64,000 nucleotides of DNA from Pseudomonas sp. Irchel s3h17 (GCF_900187505.1 NZ_FYDL01000012.1:31210-95209), one strand, 5' to 3'; positions 8,405-16,756 are shown, counted from the first letter of the stretch. Translations and numbers: made by a program. Notes: generated by a model not told the origin, from the sequence alone.

Positions 8405-9084
8405 CAGCTGTGCCCTGGGCTGTAGCTGTAACCGAGGCCACGGTGGGTCTGGATTGGCTCGGCGTTGGCCGCCACCAGGCGCAACTTGGCGCGCACGCTT
8501 TTGATATGGCTGTCGATGCTGCGCTCGTACCCGGCATCGGCGGCCACCCCGAGCGCATCAAGCAATTGCTCGCGGCTGAACACCCGCTCGGGTTGTTCCA
8601 GCAAGCACTGGAGCAATCGGAACTCATGCCGGGTCAGGCTCAACGGCTGACCGCGATAGCTGATCAGCACCCGCTCGCTGTCGACCTGAAACAACGCGCT
8701 GGTGGACTCGATCCCCGGACGCGGCGCCACGCGCTTGAGAATCGCCCGCACCCGCGCCGCCACTTCCCGTGGGCTGAACGGCTTGACCACATAATCGTCA
8801 GCGCCAATCTCCAGGCCCACCACCCGGTCGATCTCACCATCACGGGCACTGAGGAACATCACCGGCACCTCGCTGAAACGCCGCAACTGCTTGCAGGTTT
8901 CAAAGCCGCTGATGTCCGGCAAGCCGATGTCCAGAATGATCAGATCGGCCGGTGTCAGCCGTTGATGCTCAAGCGCGGCAGCCCCCAGGCTCAACCACGT
9001 GGTGGCAAACCCCTCGCCTTGCAACGCATACACCAGGGTATCGGCAATCGCTGCTTCGTCTTCGACAATCAGGATATGAGGCAT
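8404..9084 (-). CDS. creB: CreB, two-component response regulator
   Basis: The product is 226 aa. A receiver domain begins right at the chosen start (MPHILIVEDEAAIADT) with the phospho-acceptor Asp in LIILDIGLPD and the conserved Lys in VVKPFSP, followed by an OmpR/PhoB winged helix (LTRHEFRLLQCLLEQPERVFSREQLL in parts, RSIDSHIKSVRAKL). A longer frame up to 9126 exists, but the receiver fold starts at 9084. CreB activates creD and other envelope genes on phosphorylation by CreC. The creB upstream region is short, because cassette D and its palindrome begin within 100 bp in the divergent direction. Confidence 0.93.
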   Translation of the reverse strand: MPHILIVEDEAAIADTLVYALQGEGFATTWLSLGAAALEHQRLTPADLIILDIGLPDISGFETCKQLRRFSEVPVMFLSARDGEIDRVVGLEIGADDYVVKPFSPREVAARVRAILKRVAPRPGIESTSALFQVDSERVLISYRGQPLSLTRHEFRLLQCLLEQPERVFSREQLLDALGVAADAGYERSIDSHIKSVRAKLRLVAANAEPIQTHRGLGYSYSPGHS

Positions 9085-9179
9085 GGCATCCAGGCCCGGC
9101 AATTGAATGGACGAACGGTGCCCCAAGGCGCAGTCGTCGTCAATCCGACACCGGCAATCAGCGGCAAGGCCTGTAGTAC

Positions 9180-9195
9180 CTAGCAGTTCTGATAG
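9180..9195. repeat. Cassette-associated palindrome, copy 3
   Basis: CTAGCAGTTCTGATAG, one mismatch in the right arm, ending 68 bp before the ATG of cassette D. Confidence 0.75.
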
Positions 9196-9263
9196 TAGGC
9201 AATGACTGAAAAAAACCGGATGCTGGTGATCCTGTCATTCGGAACTTGCACGGAGATCAGCCA

Positions 9264-10247
9264 ATGCCTGTTTCCCGCAGCGGCACCGTACTGAGTCGGT
9301 ACAGCTATGACCCGCTGGATCGTCAGACCGATTGCTCTCTCCTCGCGCTGCCCGCCATCCAGCGTTTCTACTGCAAAAGTCGCTTGGCGACCGAGATCCA
9401 GGGCACGCTACGGACCAGCGTTTTCCAGCATGACGATCAGTTGCTGGCGCAGCAGCGGCAGCAGGACGGTAGCGTCGACACCACCTTGTTGGCGACGGAT
9501 CAGCAACGATCGGTGTTGGGTACACGCGGGTTAACCGGTTCTCATCTTCTCGCCTACAGCCCCTACGGTCATCGCCCAGCGGAAAACGGAATGCTCAGCC
9601 TGCTCGGGTTCAACGGCGAACGGCCGGACCCGCTGACCGGGCACTATCATTTGGGGAATGGGTATCGACAGTTCAATCCGGTGTTGATGCGCTTTAACAG
9701 TCCGGACAACTGGAGTCCGTTTGGGGAGGGAGGGCTGAATGCTTATGGGTATTGTGGGGGCGACTCGGTGAACATGGTGGATCGAACCGGGCATGCCCGA
9801 TGGTACATCAAGCTATTACGGCACATACCTGGACTTGAAAATCTGGGGAAGACAAATGCCCCAAAACCTCTCTTGGCAACGCCCTCGGCACCGGGTAATA
9901 CCTCAAAAGTCGTGGATAACTTGCAAGAAGGATCCGTGCCTCCACCACTACCACCCCGAGGAGTACCAGCACTACATCCGCCACGGCCCCTTACAAAACC
10001 CCAGGCACAACCGCCAAAAAATTTCACCATCATGGAAAATGGTCAGGCATGGATAAAACTTCCCGGCACCACAACTCATGCGTACAACGCTAAAGTCCCA
10101 TTAAATCATGACTCTATAATCAAACTCAGAAAGGAAGGAGTGCATATCCACCCTGATCTACTATCTCCAGATATAGGCAAATCACATGACAACGCCGGCT
10201 TCATACCTGATACCCCTAAACCTGCGTGGAAGATCCGCAAACAGTAA
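9264..10247 (+). CDS. RHS/TccC-like orphan cassette D (proline-rich tail)
   Basis: The product is 327 aa from ATG 9264, which aligns with the sister starts and follows CACGGAG. A TTG at 9246 is in frame but unlikely. The core runs to DRTGH at residue 177, with RYSYDPLDR, LLATDQQRSVL and NPVLMRFNSPDNWSPFGEGG. The 150-aa tail begins with a basic helical piece (ARWYIKLLRH). It then has a proline-rich linker with PPPLPPRG (residues 226-233, PxxPxR pattern) and HPPRP, and ends in a compact block with GVHIHPDLLSPDIG. No known toxin domain is recognised. The cassette lies between creB and the retropepsin-like gene, with no sign of an immunity gene. Confidence 0.78.
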   Translation: MPVSRSGTVLSRYSYDPLDRQTDCSLLALPAIQRFYCKSRLATEIQGTLRTSVFQHDDQLLAQQRQQDGSVDTTLLATDQQRSVLGTRGLTGSHLLAYSPYGHRPAENGMLSLLGFNGERPDPLTGHYHLGNGYRQFNPVLMRFNSPDNWSPFGEGGLNAYGYCGGDSVNMVDRTGHARWYIKLLRHIPGLENLGKTNAPKPLLATPSAPGNTSKVVDNLQEGSVPPPLPPRGVPALHPPRPLTKPQAQPPKNFTIMENGQAWIKLPGTTTHAYNAKVPLNHDSIIKLRKEGVHIHPDLLSPDIGKSHDNAGFIPDTPKPAWKIRKQ

Positions 10248-10278
10248 TCCTTCAATAAGTTGCAGCGAAAAATAATCC

Positions 10279-10785
10279 TCAACAGTCCGGCTTATCCGCC
10301 GTAAACCGCCGCGCCGGGTTCACCGCCGCGCCAAACTCGCGCAACGCCTTGGCACCAATCAACAGCGGGTAGTTGAAGCTGCTGCGGTCGGTCAGGTTGA
10401 CCTCGACGGTGCGTTTCACATCCCCCAGGCACAGTTCCAGATCGACCACCGGACGCTTGGTGGGCTCGATCACTTCATTGTCATCCTCGTCTTCTTCGGA
10501 GCGGGTCTTGATCTTGCTGATCCGCGCCACCTTGTGCTCGTAGACCTTATTGCTCGCGTCCTTGGTCGCCAGGCGGAAGCGCACCCACTCTTCGCCATCG
10601 CGGGTGAAGGTCTCGATGTCTTTGGCCGACAACGAAGCGGTCAACGCGCCGGTGTCCATCTTGGCCTTGAGCACTTCACCGCCGATTTCCGGCAACTGGA
10701 TGTATTCGTAGCGGCCATACAGGGTCGGCTCGGCGGCCATGACTGGCAGGGCCAGGAGGGATAACAGTGCGAAGACGGATTTCAC
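10279..10785 (-). CDS. Retropepsin-like aspartic protease (Zn_protease/RimK-LysX family), secreted
   Basis: The product is 168 aa from a GTG at 10785, preceded by AGGGA. This start gives a clean signal peptide (VKSVFALLSLLALPVMAAEP). A longer frame to 10869 runs into a repeat and is not believed. The mature part has KMDTGALTASL, the DTGA motif of retropepsin-like proteases, followed by an acidic insert (RSEEDEDDNE) and the family end PLLIGAKALREFGAAVNPARRF. The family was once named ATP-dependent zinc protease; members are single-domain aspartic proteases thought to act in the periplasm. The substrate is unknown. The last Cys lies at the C-terminus (DKPDC). Confidence 0.82.
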   Translation of the reverse strand: MKSVFALLSLLALPVMAAEPTLYGRYEYIQLPEIGGEVLKAKMDTGALTASLSAKDIETFTRDGEEWVRFRLATKDASNKVYEHKVARISKIKTRSEEDEDDNEVIEPTKRPVVDLELCLGDVKRTVEVNLTDRSSFNYPLLIGAKALREFGAAVNPARRFTADKPDC

Positions 10786-10834
10786 GTAAGGGATTCCCTG
10801 GGAGTAGGACAACGGGATTTTAGACCGCATTGGC

Positions 10835-10943
10835 GATGATCGTTCCCACGCTCCCGCGTGGGAATGCAACTCGTGACGCTCCGCGTCACTGGACGCGGAG
10901 CGTCCCTTGAGGCATTCCCACTCAGAGCGTGGGAACGATCATC
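10835..10943. repeat. Long palindromic intergenic repeat
   Basis: Outer arms GATGATCGTTCCCACGCTC (10835-10853) and its exact complement (10925-10943), with a second palindrome of GACGCTCCGCGTC type inside. This is the GATCGTTCCCACGC repeat common in P. fluorescens-group genomes. Degraded relatives lie at 13960 and 16611. Confidence 0.8.
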
Positions 10944-11050
10944 ACGAGTAGGTTAGAGGGTCAAAGGTGAAACATTCGTCGGCCCCCACATTTGGCCTCG
11001 GCGTCGAAGCTGCTTATCATGGCGCGCCCAAGGATTGCCAAGAGTTACTT

Positions 11051-11938
11051 ATGCGCCGCCTGCTCACCGGCTGTTTCGTCACCCTGTTGCTGTTACTCAA
11101 CACCCTGGTCCTGATCGGGCCGTTACTGGTGTTTGCCCTGCTCAAACTGCTCCTGCCCGGGCGTTATCGCGACGATGCCAGCGCGGCGGTGATGTGGATC
11201 GCCGAGACCTGGGCCGAAATCGACAAGCTGATTTTTGCCCGGTGCATCCCCACCCAATGGGACATTCGCGGAGGCGAAGGCCTGCGGGTCGACACCTCCT
11301 ACCTGGTGGTCAGCAACCACCAGTCCTGGGTCGATATCCCGGCACTGATCCAGACCCTCAACCGGCGCATACCGTTCTTCAAGTTCTTCCTGAAAAAGGA
11401 ACTGATCTGGGTGCCCTTCCTGGGCCTGGCCTGGTGGGCGCTGGACTACCCGTTCATGAAGCGCTACAGCAAAGCCTTCCTGGCCAGACACCCGGAGCTG
11501 CAAGGCAAGGACCTGGAGATCACCAAAGCCGCCTGCGAGCTGTTCAAGCGCCAGCCGGTGACCGTGGTCAACTACCTGGAAGGCACGCGCTTCACCCAGG
11601 CCAAAAGCCGCGCCCAACAGCCCCCCTTCAAGCACCTGCTCAAGCCCAAGGCTGGTGGCGTGGCGTTTGTCTTGGCCGCCATGGGCGAACAACTGGACGC
11701 CATCCTCGACGTGACCGTGGTCTATCCGCAGGCGAAGATTCCGGGATTCTGGGATTTGATCAGCGGCGCGGTGCCACGGGTGATCATCGACATCAAGCCC
11801 CGCGAGCTGGACCCGGCACTGTGGCAGGGCGACTACGAAAACGATCCGGCGTTCCGGGAAGCCGTCCAGAACTGGGTCAACCAGCTCTGGACCGAGAAAG
11901 ACGCACGCATCGACGCCTTGCGCGCCGAGCGTCGCTGA
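11051..11938 (+). CDS. YihG-type membrane acyltransferase (PlsC-like)
   Basis: The product is 295 aa. One long N-terminal membrane helix (about 5-30) is followed by the acyltransferase motifs NHQSWVD (catalytic His and Asp), a PFMKRYSKAFLARHPELQGKD-type block, and NYLEGTRF (acyl acceptor and phosphate site). The whole sequence resembles E. coli YihG, a 1-acyl-glycerol-3-phosphate acyltransferase paralogue that uses unusual acyl chains. ATG 11051 was chosen because the membrane helix starts there; the longer frame from 10967 has no support. It probably acts in phospholipid synthesis or remodelling at the inner membrane. It converges with the DUF2780 gene (one base between stops). Confidence 0.85.
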   Translation: MRRLLTGCFVTLLLLLNTLVLIGPLLVFALLKLLLPGRYRDDASAAVMWIAETWAEIDKLIFARCIPTQWDIRGGEGLRVDTSYLVVSNHQSWVDIPALIQTLNRRIPFFKFFLKKELIWVPFLGLAWWALDYPFMKRYSKAFLARHPELQGKDLEITKAACELFKRQPVTVVNYLEGTRFTQAKSRAQQPPFKHLLKPKAGGVAFVLAAMGEQLDAILDVTVVYPQAKIPGFWDLISGAVPRVIIDIKPRELDPALWQGDYENDPAFREAVQNWVNQLWTEKDARIDALRAERR

Positions 11939-11939
11939 A

Positions 11940-12488
11940 TCAGCTACCGGCGCCCCAGATACCGCCCAGGCTCTGCAGCAGCGTACCGGCCACACCCTGT
12001 TGGCCCAGGAACTGCAGCAGGATCGGGGCAAACTGGCCGACCATGCCACTGTCCATGCCCAGTGCGCTGAAGGCGGTATTCAGGTCATTGGTGTCCTTGA
12101 CCGTGCCCAGGGCATTTTCCAGGCCGGCCGTTTTACCGGACGAACCCAGCAAGCCCGCCAGGGCGCCCAGCTCACCGCCACCCGCCAGTTTTTCAATCCC
12201 CGGCACGCTCTTGGCCAGTTCGGAGTAGTCGGTGGTACTGAGCTGGTTCTTCGCCAGGCCCAACATCGCACTGGTGCCGCCAATCGCTTGTTCCGGCGTC
12301 ACGTTCAGCGCGCTCAGGGCACTCAGCAAACCGGCGGCCTGCGAGGTCGGCGCAGCCGCCGCAGCCTTGTCGCCACCTTGCATACCCGATACCGCACCCG
12401 CCACATCGTTCAGGCTGAAACCGGCGAAGACCGGACTGGCCGCCAGGGTCATGAGCGAAGCCAAAGCAAACCCGCGTGAAATCTTCAT
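11940..12488 (-). CDS. DUF2780 (VcgC/VcgE) family secreted protein
   Basis: The product is 182 aa from ATG 12488, preceded by AGGAG at nine bases. A signal peptide is present (MKISRGFALASLMTLAASPVFA). The mature part is rich in Ala, Gly and Leu with repeated short helices (GLLSALSALNVTPEQAIGG, LGALAGLLGSSGKTAGLENALG), typical of DUF2780. No function is established for the family. It is divergent from the sigma-factor gene; the shared region 12489-12634 should hold both promoters. Confidence 0.8.
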   Translation of the reverse strand: MKISRGFALASLMTLAASPVFAGFSLNDVAGAVSGMQGGDKAAAAAPTSQAAGLLSALSALNVTPEQAIGGTSAMLGLAKNQLSTTDYSELAKSVPGIEKLAGGGELGALAGLLGSSGKTAGLENALGTVKDTNDLNTAFSALGMDSGMVGQFAPILLQFLGQQGVAGTLLQSLGGIWGAGS

Positions 12489-12634
12489 CGAAACCAACTC
12501 CTGAACTCTCAAAGGTGCCCTTCATGGGCGACGAACCGCCATTTTGACTGAAACCGACCCGGGATTGTTCCGCGTTCACCCATCCATTTTCAGCGCTGAG
12601 ACGTATAACGGCCGTGCCCCCGTACCAGCAGCCG

Positions 12635-13270
12635 ATGAATGGCACGACCGCCCAGGCTGAACTAGCCTGTGAACACTGTGCCCCAACAAGCCCGCGCACC
12701 GCTTTCGCCTGGAGAATCACCATTTCCACTGCCGACGCCGATTCCCTCAGCCAGCTCCTCGCGCAATGCTCACTCGGTGACCGCCGTGCATTCGAGACCC
12801 TGTATCGCAGCGCCGCACCGCGCCTGCATGGCATGGCCCTGCACTTCATGGGCAACAAGGCGTTGGCCGAAGACGTGCTGCAGGAAAGCTTCGTGCGCAT
12901 CTGGAACAACGCCTCGCGTTATCAAGCGCAGGTGTCGGCGCCGATGACCTGGATGATCAACATCACCCGCCACCAGGCCATCGACCAGCTACGCAAACAC
13001 CGCGACCGGCGCCTGACCGATCAAGAACAACAGGTGCCGGTCGACAACCCGCCTTCCACCCACGAACCGCTCAGCAGCGACCGCGAGGCCCGTGCGTTGA
13101 ACCGCTGCCTGGACACCCTGGATGTCCAGCAGCGCCTGTCGATCAGTGCCGCCTACTTTCAGGGATTGTCCTGTTCGGAGCTGGCCGAGCACCTGGCCGC
13201 GCCACCGGACTCGGTCAAATCCTCGGTTCGCCGTGGCATGGAACGCCTGCGCAGGTGCCTGGAATCATGA
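12635..13270 (+). CDS. ECF-type RNA polymerase sigma factor
   Basis: Sigma region 2 (AFETLYRSAAPRLHGMALHFM, DVLQESFVRIWNNA) and region 4 (RLSISAAYFQGLSCSELAEHL, VKSSVRRGMERLRRCL) are clear, and the gene overlaps the following anti-sigma gene by ATGA. The start is doubtful. The conserved domain begins near base 12740; the only ATG/GTG in frame upstream are 12635 and 12614, whose extra ~30 residues look non-coding. A good GGAGA (12711-12715) sits six bases before an in-frame ATT at 12722. The partner is an RskA-like anti-sigma factor, so the pair probably answers an envelope or oxidative signal. The real protein is probably about 182 aa. Confidence 0.83.
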   Translation: MNGTTAQAELACEHCAPTSPRTAFAWRITISTADADSLSQLLAQCSLGDRRAFETLYRSAAPRLHGMALHFMGNKALAEDVLQESFVRIWNNASRYQAQVSAPMTWMINITRHQAIDQLRKHRDRRLTDQEQQVPVDNPPSTHEPLSSDREARALNRCLDTLDVQQRLSISAAYFQGLSCSELAEHLAAPPDSVKSSVRRGMERLRRCLES

Positions 13271-13941
13271 ACGCTCACAACCGTCGCCTGCGCCGAGCGC
13301 TGGCCGCCGACTATGCCATTGGCCTGATGTCGGCACCGGCCCGCCGCCGTTTCGAACAGCGGCTGCTGGACGACGCCGAACTGCGCAACGAGGTGGCCAA
13401 GTGGCAAGAAAGCCTGGCCCAACTCAATGAACCCCTGGTGGCCGTCCCGGTGCCAGACCGGATATGGGCCGCCATCAACGCGCGCATCGAACCACAACAC
13501 CTGCACGTACCGGCCAAACGCCCGCTCTGGAACAGGTTGCGCGTCACGGCGGCGGTCTGCTCGCTGTTGGTGGCGCTGACCCTGGGGCTGCTTTACCACC
13601 GCGACAACGCCCGCTACAGCGCCACCTTGCTCGACGCCAGCGCCCAACCGGCCCTGCGCATCCAGGCCCATGACAATTATCTGCAAGTCGAACCCCTGAC
13701 CCTGCCCACCGTCACCCCTGGCCGCAGCCTGGAACTGTGGGCGATCCCGGCGAACGGCAAACCCATCTCGATGGGCATGATCCCGGCGGGCGGCCAAGGT
13801 CGAGTTGAATTGAGCGATGAACAACAGGCACTGCTAGGCGAACCGATTGCACTGGCGGTCAGCCTGGAGCCGGAGGGCGGCTCACCCACCGGGCAACCGA
13901 CTGGGCCGGTGTTGTATCAAGGGGCGTTGGCGGGCTTGTAG
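13267..13941 (+). CDS. RskA-family anti-sigma factor
   Basis: The product is 224 aa. The cytoplasmic N-terminal anti-sigma domain (RRALAADYAIGLMSAPARRRFEQRL) is followed by one membrane helix at about residues 90-110 (VTAAVCSLLVALTLGLLY) and the extracytoplasmic RskA domain (GRSLELWAIP...PISMGMIPAGG...LAVSLEPEGGSPTGQPTGPVLYQG). ATG 13267 overlaps the sigma stop by four bases (ATGA) and is preferred over 13255. It should hold the upstream ECF factor at the membrane until a signal releases it. Regulation by regulated proteolysis is typical but not visible here. Confidence 0.88.
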   Translation: MNAHNRRLRRALAADYAIGLMSAPARRRFEQRLLDDAELRNEVAKWQESLAQLNEPLVAVPVPDRIWAAINARIEPQHLHVPAKRPLWNRLRVTAAVCSLLVALTLGLLYHRDNARYSATLLDASAQPALRIQAHDNYLQVEPLTLPTVTPGRSLELWAIPANGKPISMGMIPAGGQGRVELSDEQQALLGEPIALAVSLEPEGGSPTGQPTGPVLYQGALAGL

Positions 13942-13959
13942 GCCGACCCTGCTCAGACT

Positions 13960-14041
13960 GATCGTTCCCACGCGAGACAAAGGAATGCCGCCCGTGACGC
14001 TCCGAGTCACCTCCAGCCGTCGACCCTGGCAGTTCTGCTAG
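13960..14041. repeat. Degraded GATCGTTCCCACGC repeat with cassette palindrome copy 4
   Basis: A shortened GATCGTTCCCACGC-type repeat (13960-14012) runs into CTGGCAGTTCTGCTAG at 14026-14041 (one mismatch), which ends 69 bp before the ATG of cassette E. The same repeat-plus-palindrome order recurs at 16611-16691 before cassette G, so the unit was duplicated. Confidence 0.7.
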
Positions 14042-14110
14042 TAGGCAACCCTGGCCGATTGATCCACAGTAAGAACCCTGAATCGCCGCACTTTTCAGGG
14101 AGCCCCACCG

Positions 14111-15133
14111 ATGCCACTCAATCAACAAACCCTGCTCTGCCGCTACCGCTACGACCCTCTGGATCGCCTGGCCGATTGCACCCCTACGGCGCAGGCCAGC
14201 ACCCAACGCTTCTACCTCAAAGACCGCTTGTCCACCGAAATTCAAGGCGTGTTACAGCATTCGATCATGCAGCACGAAGATCAACTGCTGGCGCAGCAAC
14301 AACGCCAGGACGGCACGCAGGAAACTCGCTTGCTCACCACTGATCAGCAACGCTCGGTGCTGGCCATCCTCGACGTCGCACGCCCCAATCATCTCGCCTA
14401 CACACCCTACGGCCATCGTATTCCAGAGAACGGCTTGCTCAGCCTGCTCGGCTTCAACGGCGAACAGCCGGACCCGGTGACGGGGCATTATTTGTTGGGT
14501 AATGGCTACCGGGCGTTTAACCCGGTGTTGATGCGGTTCAACAGTCCGGACAGTTGGAGTCCGTTTGGGAAGGGGGGGTTGAATGGGTATGCGTATTGTG
14601 TGGGGGATCCGGTGAATCGCCATGACCCGACGGGACATACCCCGAAATGGTTGAAAACCTTTCTGCGCTCAATCAAGTTCATGAAAAAAAACACACCTAT
14701 TGTTAATCTCGACAGCACCAGTGCTGCTAGTACCCCCCTTCAAAAAATCCAACGGCCGCGCAATACAAGCATAGGGTCCGAGAGGATAAGCAATGACCAA
14801 GCAAACCTCTCAGAAATTTCAAAAACAGAACCATTAAACATCACTAAAGAAGAGGCAATCGAAAAAATTTCAGCTTTACGAGAACTGCAGAAACATACGA
14901 CTAGCCAAATCGAATACTTAGGTAAAGTATCGAACGACACCGGCACCACCATTAAAAAAAGTACAGAAAAAAAATATACCTATGGCAGACCTTCAGACCA
15001 TGAAACCTCGCCCTCTAATACCTTAGAATTAATTCACAAACGAAACTCAACACGTGAGGTGCGCGCACATAATGCCAGAGACCTATACAACATCGAAAAA
15101 CTTATAAAAAAATACTCACTATATATACAATGA
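14111..15133 (+). CDS. RHS/TccC-like orphan cassette E
   Basis: The product is 340 aa. The core (about 1-176) has RYRYDPLDRLADCTP, LLTTDQQRSVLAILD, GFNGEQPDPVTGHYLLGNGYRAFNPVL and DSWSPFGKGG and ends at DPTGH. The 164-aa tail begins TPKWLKTFLRSIKFMKK, a basic amphipathic segment also seen in cassette G (TPAWLKVVLRSIGFM). It then becomes hydrophilic and AT-rich, with the helical block TKEEAIEKISALRELQKHT and the end IEKLIKKYSLYIQ. No toxin domain is recognised. It is followed by a fragment of fdhA. Confidence 0.78.
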   Translation: MPLNQQTLLCRYRYDPLDRLADCTPTAQASTQRFYLKDRLSTEIQGVLQHSIMQHEDQLLAQQQRQDGTQETRLLTTDQQRSVLAILDVARPNHLAYTPYGHRIPENGLLSLLGFNGEQPDPVTGHYLLGNGYRAFNPVLMRFNSPDSWSPFGKGGLNGYAYCVGDPVNRHDPTGHTPKWLKTFLRSIKFMKKNTPIVNLDSTSAASTPLQKIQRPRNTSIGSERISNDQANLSEISKTEPLNITKEEAIEKISALRELQKHTTSQIEYLGKVSNDTGTTIKKSTEKKYTYGRPSDHETSPSNTLELIHKRNSTREVRAHNARDLYNIEKLIKKYSLYIQ

Positions 15134-15180
15134 TTAAAAACTGTTTGAAAAATGGCGGCAACATGTCGCCCTAAACTTAT

Positions 15181-15424
15181 TTACGCCGCACTAAACATTT
15201 TATGCGATTCAATCACAAACTTCTTCGGCACGCCGGCATCGAACTCGCCATAACCCTGCGGCACCTGATCCAGGCTGACCACCTGAACGCCCACCACTTC
15301 GGCGATGTTGATGCGGTCCCACATGATCGCCTGCGTCAGTTGGCGGTTGTACTTCATCACCGGGGTCTGGCCGGTGTGGAAGTTGTAGGATTTGGCTCAG
15401 CCCAGACCGAAGCGGATGCTCAGG
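15181..15424 (-). pseudogene. 3' fragment of fdhA
   Basis: About 244 bp match the last 80 codons of the intact fdhA gene (17924-18170), including the stop codon, with many substitutions. A Trp codon has become TGA at 15397-15399, and the match ends abruptly near 15425. Just before it, GGCGGCAACATGTCGCC resembles the hairpin that lies between cassette G and intact fdhA. The fragment is thus a left-over of a duplication that carried cassette tail, terminator and fdhA end together. Confidence 0.85.
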
Positions 15425-15604
15425 TCGTGGGGGCCTTGACGCTGCCCAGGGCATTGTCCAGCCTGCAACTTTGCTTTGCTGCTGAAGCCGAGCAAGCCGC
15501 TCGTCACAAAGCAGCCCGGCACTATCAGATCTGCTAGTAGCCGGCTCCGTTCAAATGCACCACATTAAAACCCTAGATCGACAAACTCATTCAGGAACCC
15601 GGCC
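15425..15604. other. Non-coding spacer before cassette F
   Basis: I see no gene here. It contains the divergent palindrome CTATCAGATCTGCTAG (15522-15537) and the cassette F leader with CAGGAA as likely ribosome site. Confidence 0.6.
15522..15537. repeat. Cassette-associated palindrome, copy 5 (divergent)
   Basis: CTATCAGATCTGCTAG: one mismatch in the left arm and AT in place of TT at the centre. It ends 67 bp before the ATG of cassette F, so spacing is kept although the sequence has drifted. Confidence 0.65.
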
Positions 15605-16594
15605 ATGTTCCCCCATCGCGAAACGTTGCTCTGCCGCTACCACTACGACCCGCTGGATCGTCTGGTTGATTGCACTCCCTCTGCGCAGGTCCCCACCCGG
15701 CGCTTTTACCTGAAAGATCGTCTGGCCACCGAGATTCAAGACGCGGTGCAGCGTTCGATCATGCAGCACGACGATCAGTTGCTGGCTCAGCAACAACGTC
15801 AGAGCGGCACGCAGGAAACCCGCTTGCTCGCCACCGATCAGCAACGCTCGATGCTGGCCATCCTCGACGCCACACGTCCTCATCATCTCGCCTACACACC
15901 CTACGGCCATCGTATTCCAGAGAACGGCTTGCTCAGCCTGCTCGGCTTCAACGGCGAACAGCCGGACCCGGTGACCGGGCATTATTTGTTGGGCAATGGT
16001 TATCGGGCGTTTAACCCGGTGTTGATGCGGTTCAACAGCCCGGACAGTTGGAGTCCGTTTGGGAAGGGGGGGTTGAATGGGTATGCGTATTGTGTGGGGG
16101 ATCCGGTGAATATTGAGGATCCGTCTGGGCACATGCCCTTTAAATTCTCTAAGTCATTTAAGAGCAGTTCGCGCCCTAACTCAACCTCCCGACCTAACGT
16201 TAGCCCTCCGACAAACACCACATCACAACCAACCCCCTCCCTTGCTACAGCATCAACTTCCAGAAACGCCTCGACATCGCAAGCGGCACCAACTGATCGC
16301 CACGACGCAAGAACTGAAAATACAAACGACCTGTCAAGCAACCATCGTATAAACCAAGCGAACCTCAGAAACAATCTACAACCAGCCCAAATCACAAGCC
16401 TTCCCCCTGATATGACCTATATAATCGGCTTTGGTTCGAACAATGGACCTCTCAAATATTTTCAAATCCCCCAAAAACAACTAGACCTCTACCGTCGCGC
16501 TCAAGACCAGGAAATGTCACGACATGCTTTATCCGACCTAATTAGAAAGGGATCGAATCTTCCTGAAGGCTACACTTACGTAACATTCAGATAA
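15605..16594 (+). CDS. RHS/TccC-like orphan cassette F
   Basis: The product is 329 aa. The core (1-176) is very close to that of cassette E (RYHYDPLDRLVDCTP, RFYLKDRLATEIQD, GFNGEQPDPVTG, DSWSPFGKGG) and ends at DPSGH. The 153-aa tail starts MPFKFSKSFKSSSRPN, goes through a long low-complexity Ser/Thr/Pro/Asn linker and ends in a compact piece (DMTYIIGFGSNNGPLKYFQIP...LPEGYTYVTFR) that may be a small folded domain. No known family is recognised. It is flanked on the left by the fdhA fragment and on the right by the repeat and palindrome of cassette G. Confidence 0.78.
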   Translation: MFPHRETLLCRYHYDPLDRLVDCTPSAQVPTRRFYLKDRLATEIQDAVQRSIMQHDDQLLAQQQRQSGTQETRLLATDQQRSMLAILDATRPHHLAYTPYGHRIPENGLLSLLGFNGEQPDPVTGHYLLGNGYRAFNPVLMRFNSPDSWSPFGKGGLNGYAYCVGDPVNIEDPSGHMPFKFSKSFKSSSRPNSTSRPNVSPPTNTTSQPTPSLATASTSRNASTSQAAPTDRHDARTENTNDLSSNHRINQANLRNNLQPAQITSLPPDMTYIIGFGSNNGPLKYFQIPQKQLDLYRRAQDQEMSRHALSDLIRKGSNLPEGYTYVTFR

Positions 16595-16610
16595 AAATGG
16601 TGGATATATT

Positions 16611-16691
16611 GATCATTCCCACGCTCGCGTGGGAATATCGCCCGTGACGCTCTGCATTACCTCCCACCGCCGACCCTGGCAGTTCTGCTAG
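16611..16691. repeat. Degraded GATCGTTCCCACGC repeat with cassette palindrome copy 6
   Basis: GATCATTCCCACGCTCGCGTGGGAAT and relics to about 16670, then CTGGCAGTTCTGCTAG at 16676-16691, which ends 65 bp before the ATG of cassette G. It is similar to 13960-14041. Confidence 0.7.
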
Positions 16692-16756
16692 TAGGCAACC
16701 ACCGACTGATTGGGCCACAGTAAAAACCTCGAATTGCGCACCGGGGAGCCCCGCCC

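Noticed and set aside
10835..10943. CRISPR or phage attachment site
   Set aside because: It is a known type of long intergenic palindrome of P. fluorescens; no spacer series and no integrase nearby.
15202..15537. Plus-strand frame after cassette E as an immunity gene
   Set aside because: The DNA is a minus-strand fdhA fragment with a nonsense change; the plus frame is only its shadow.
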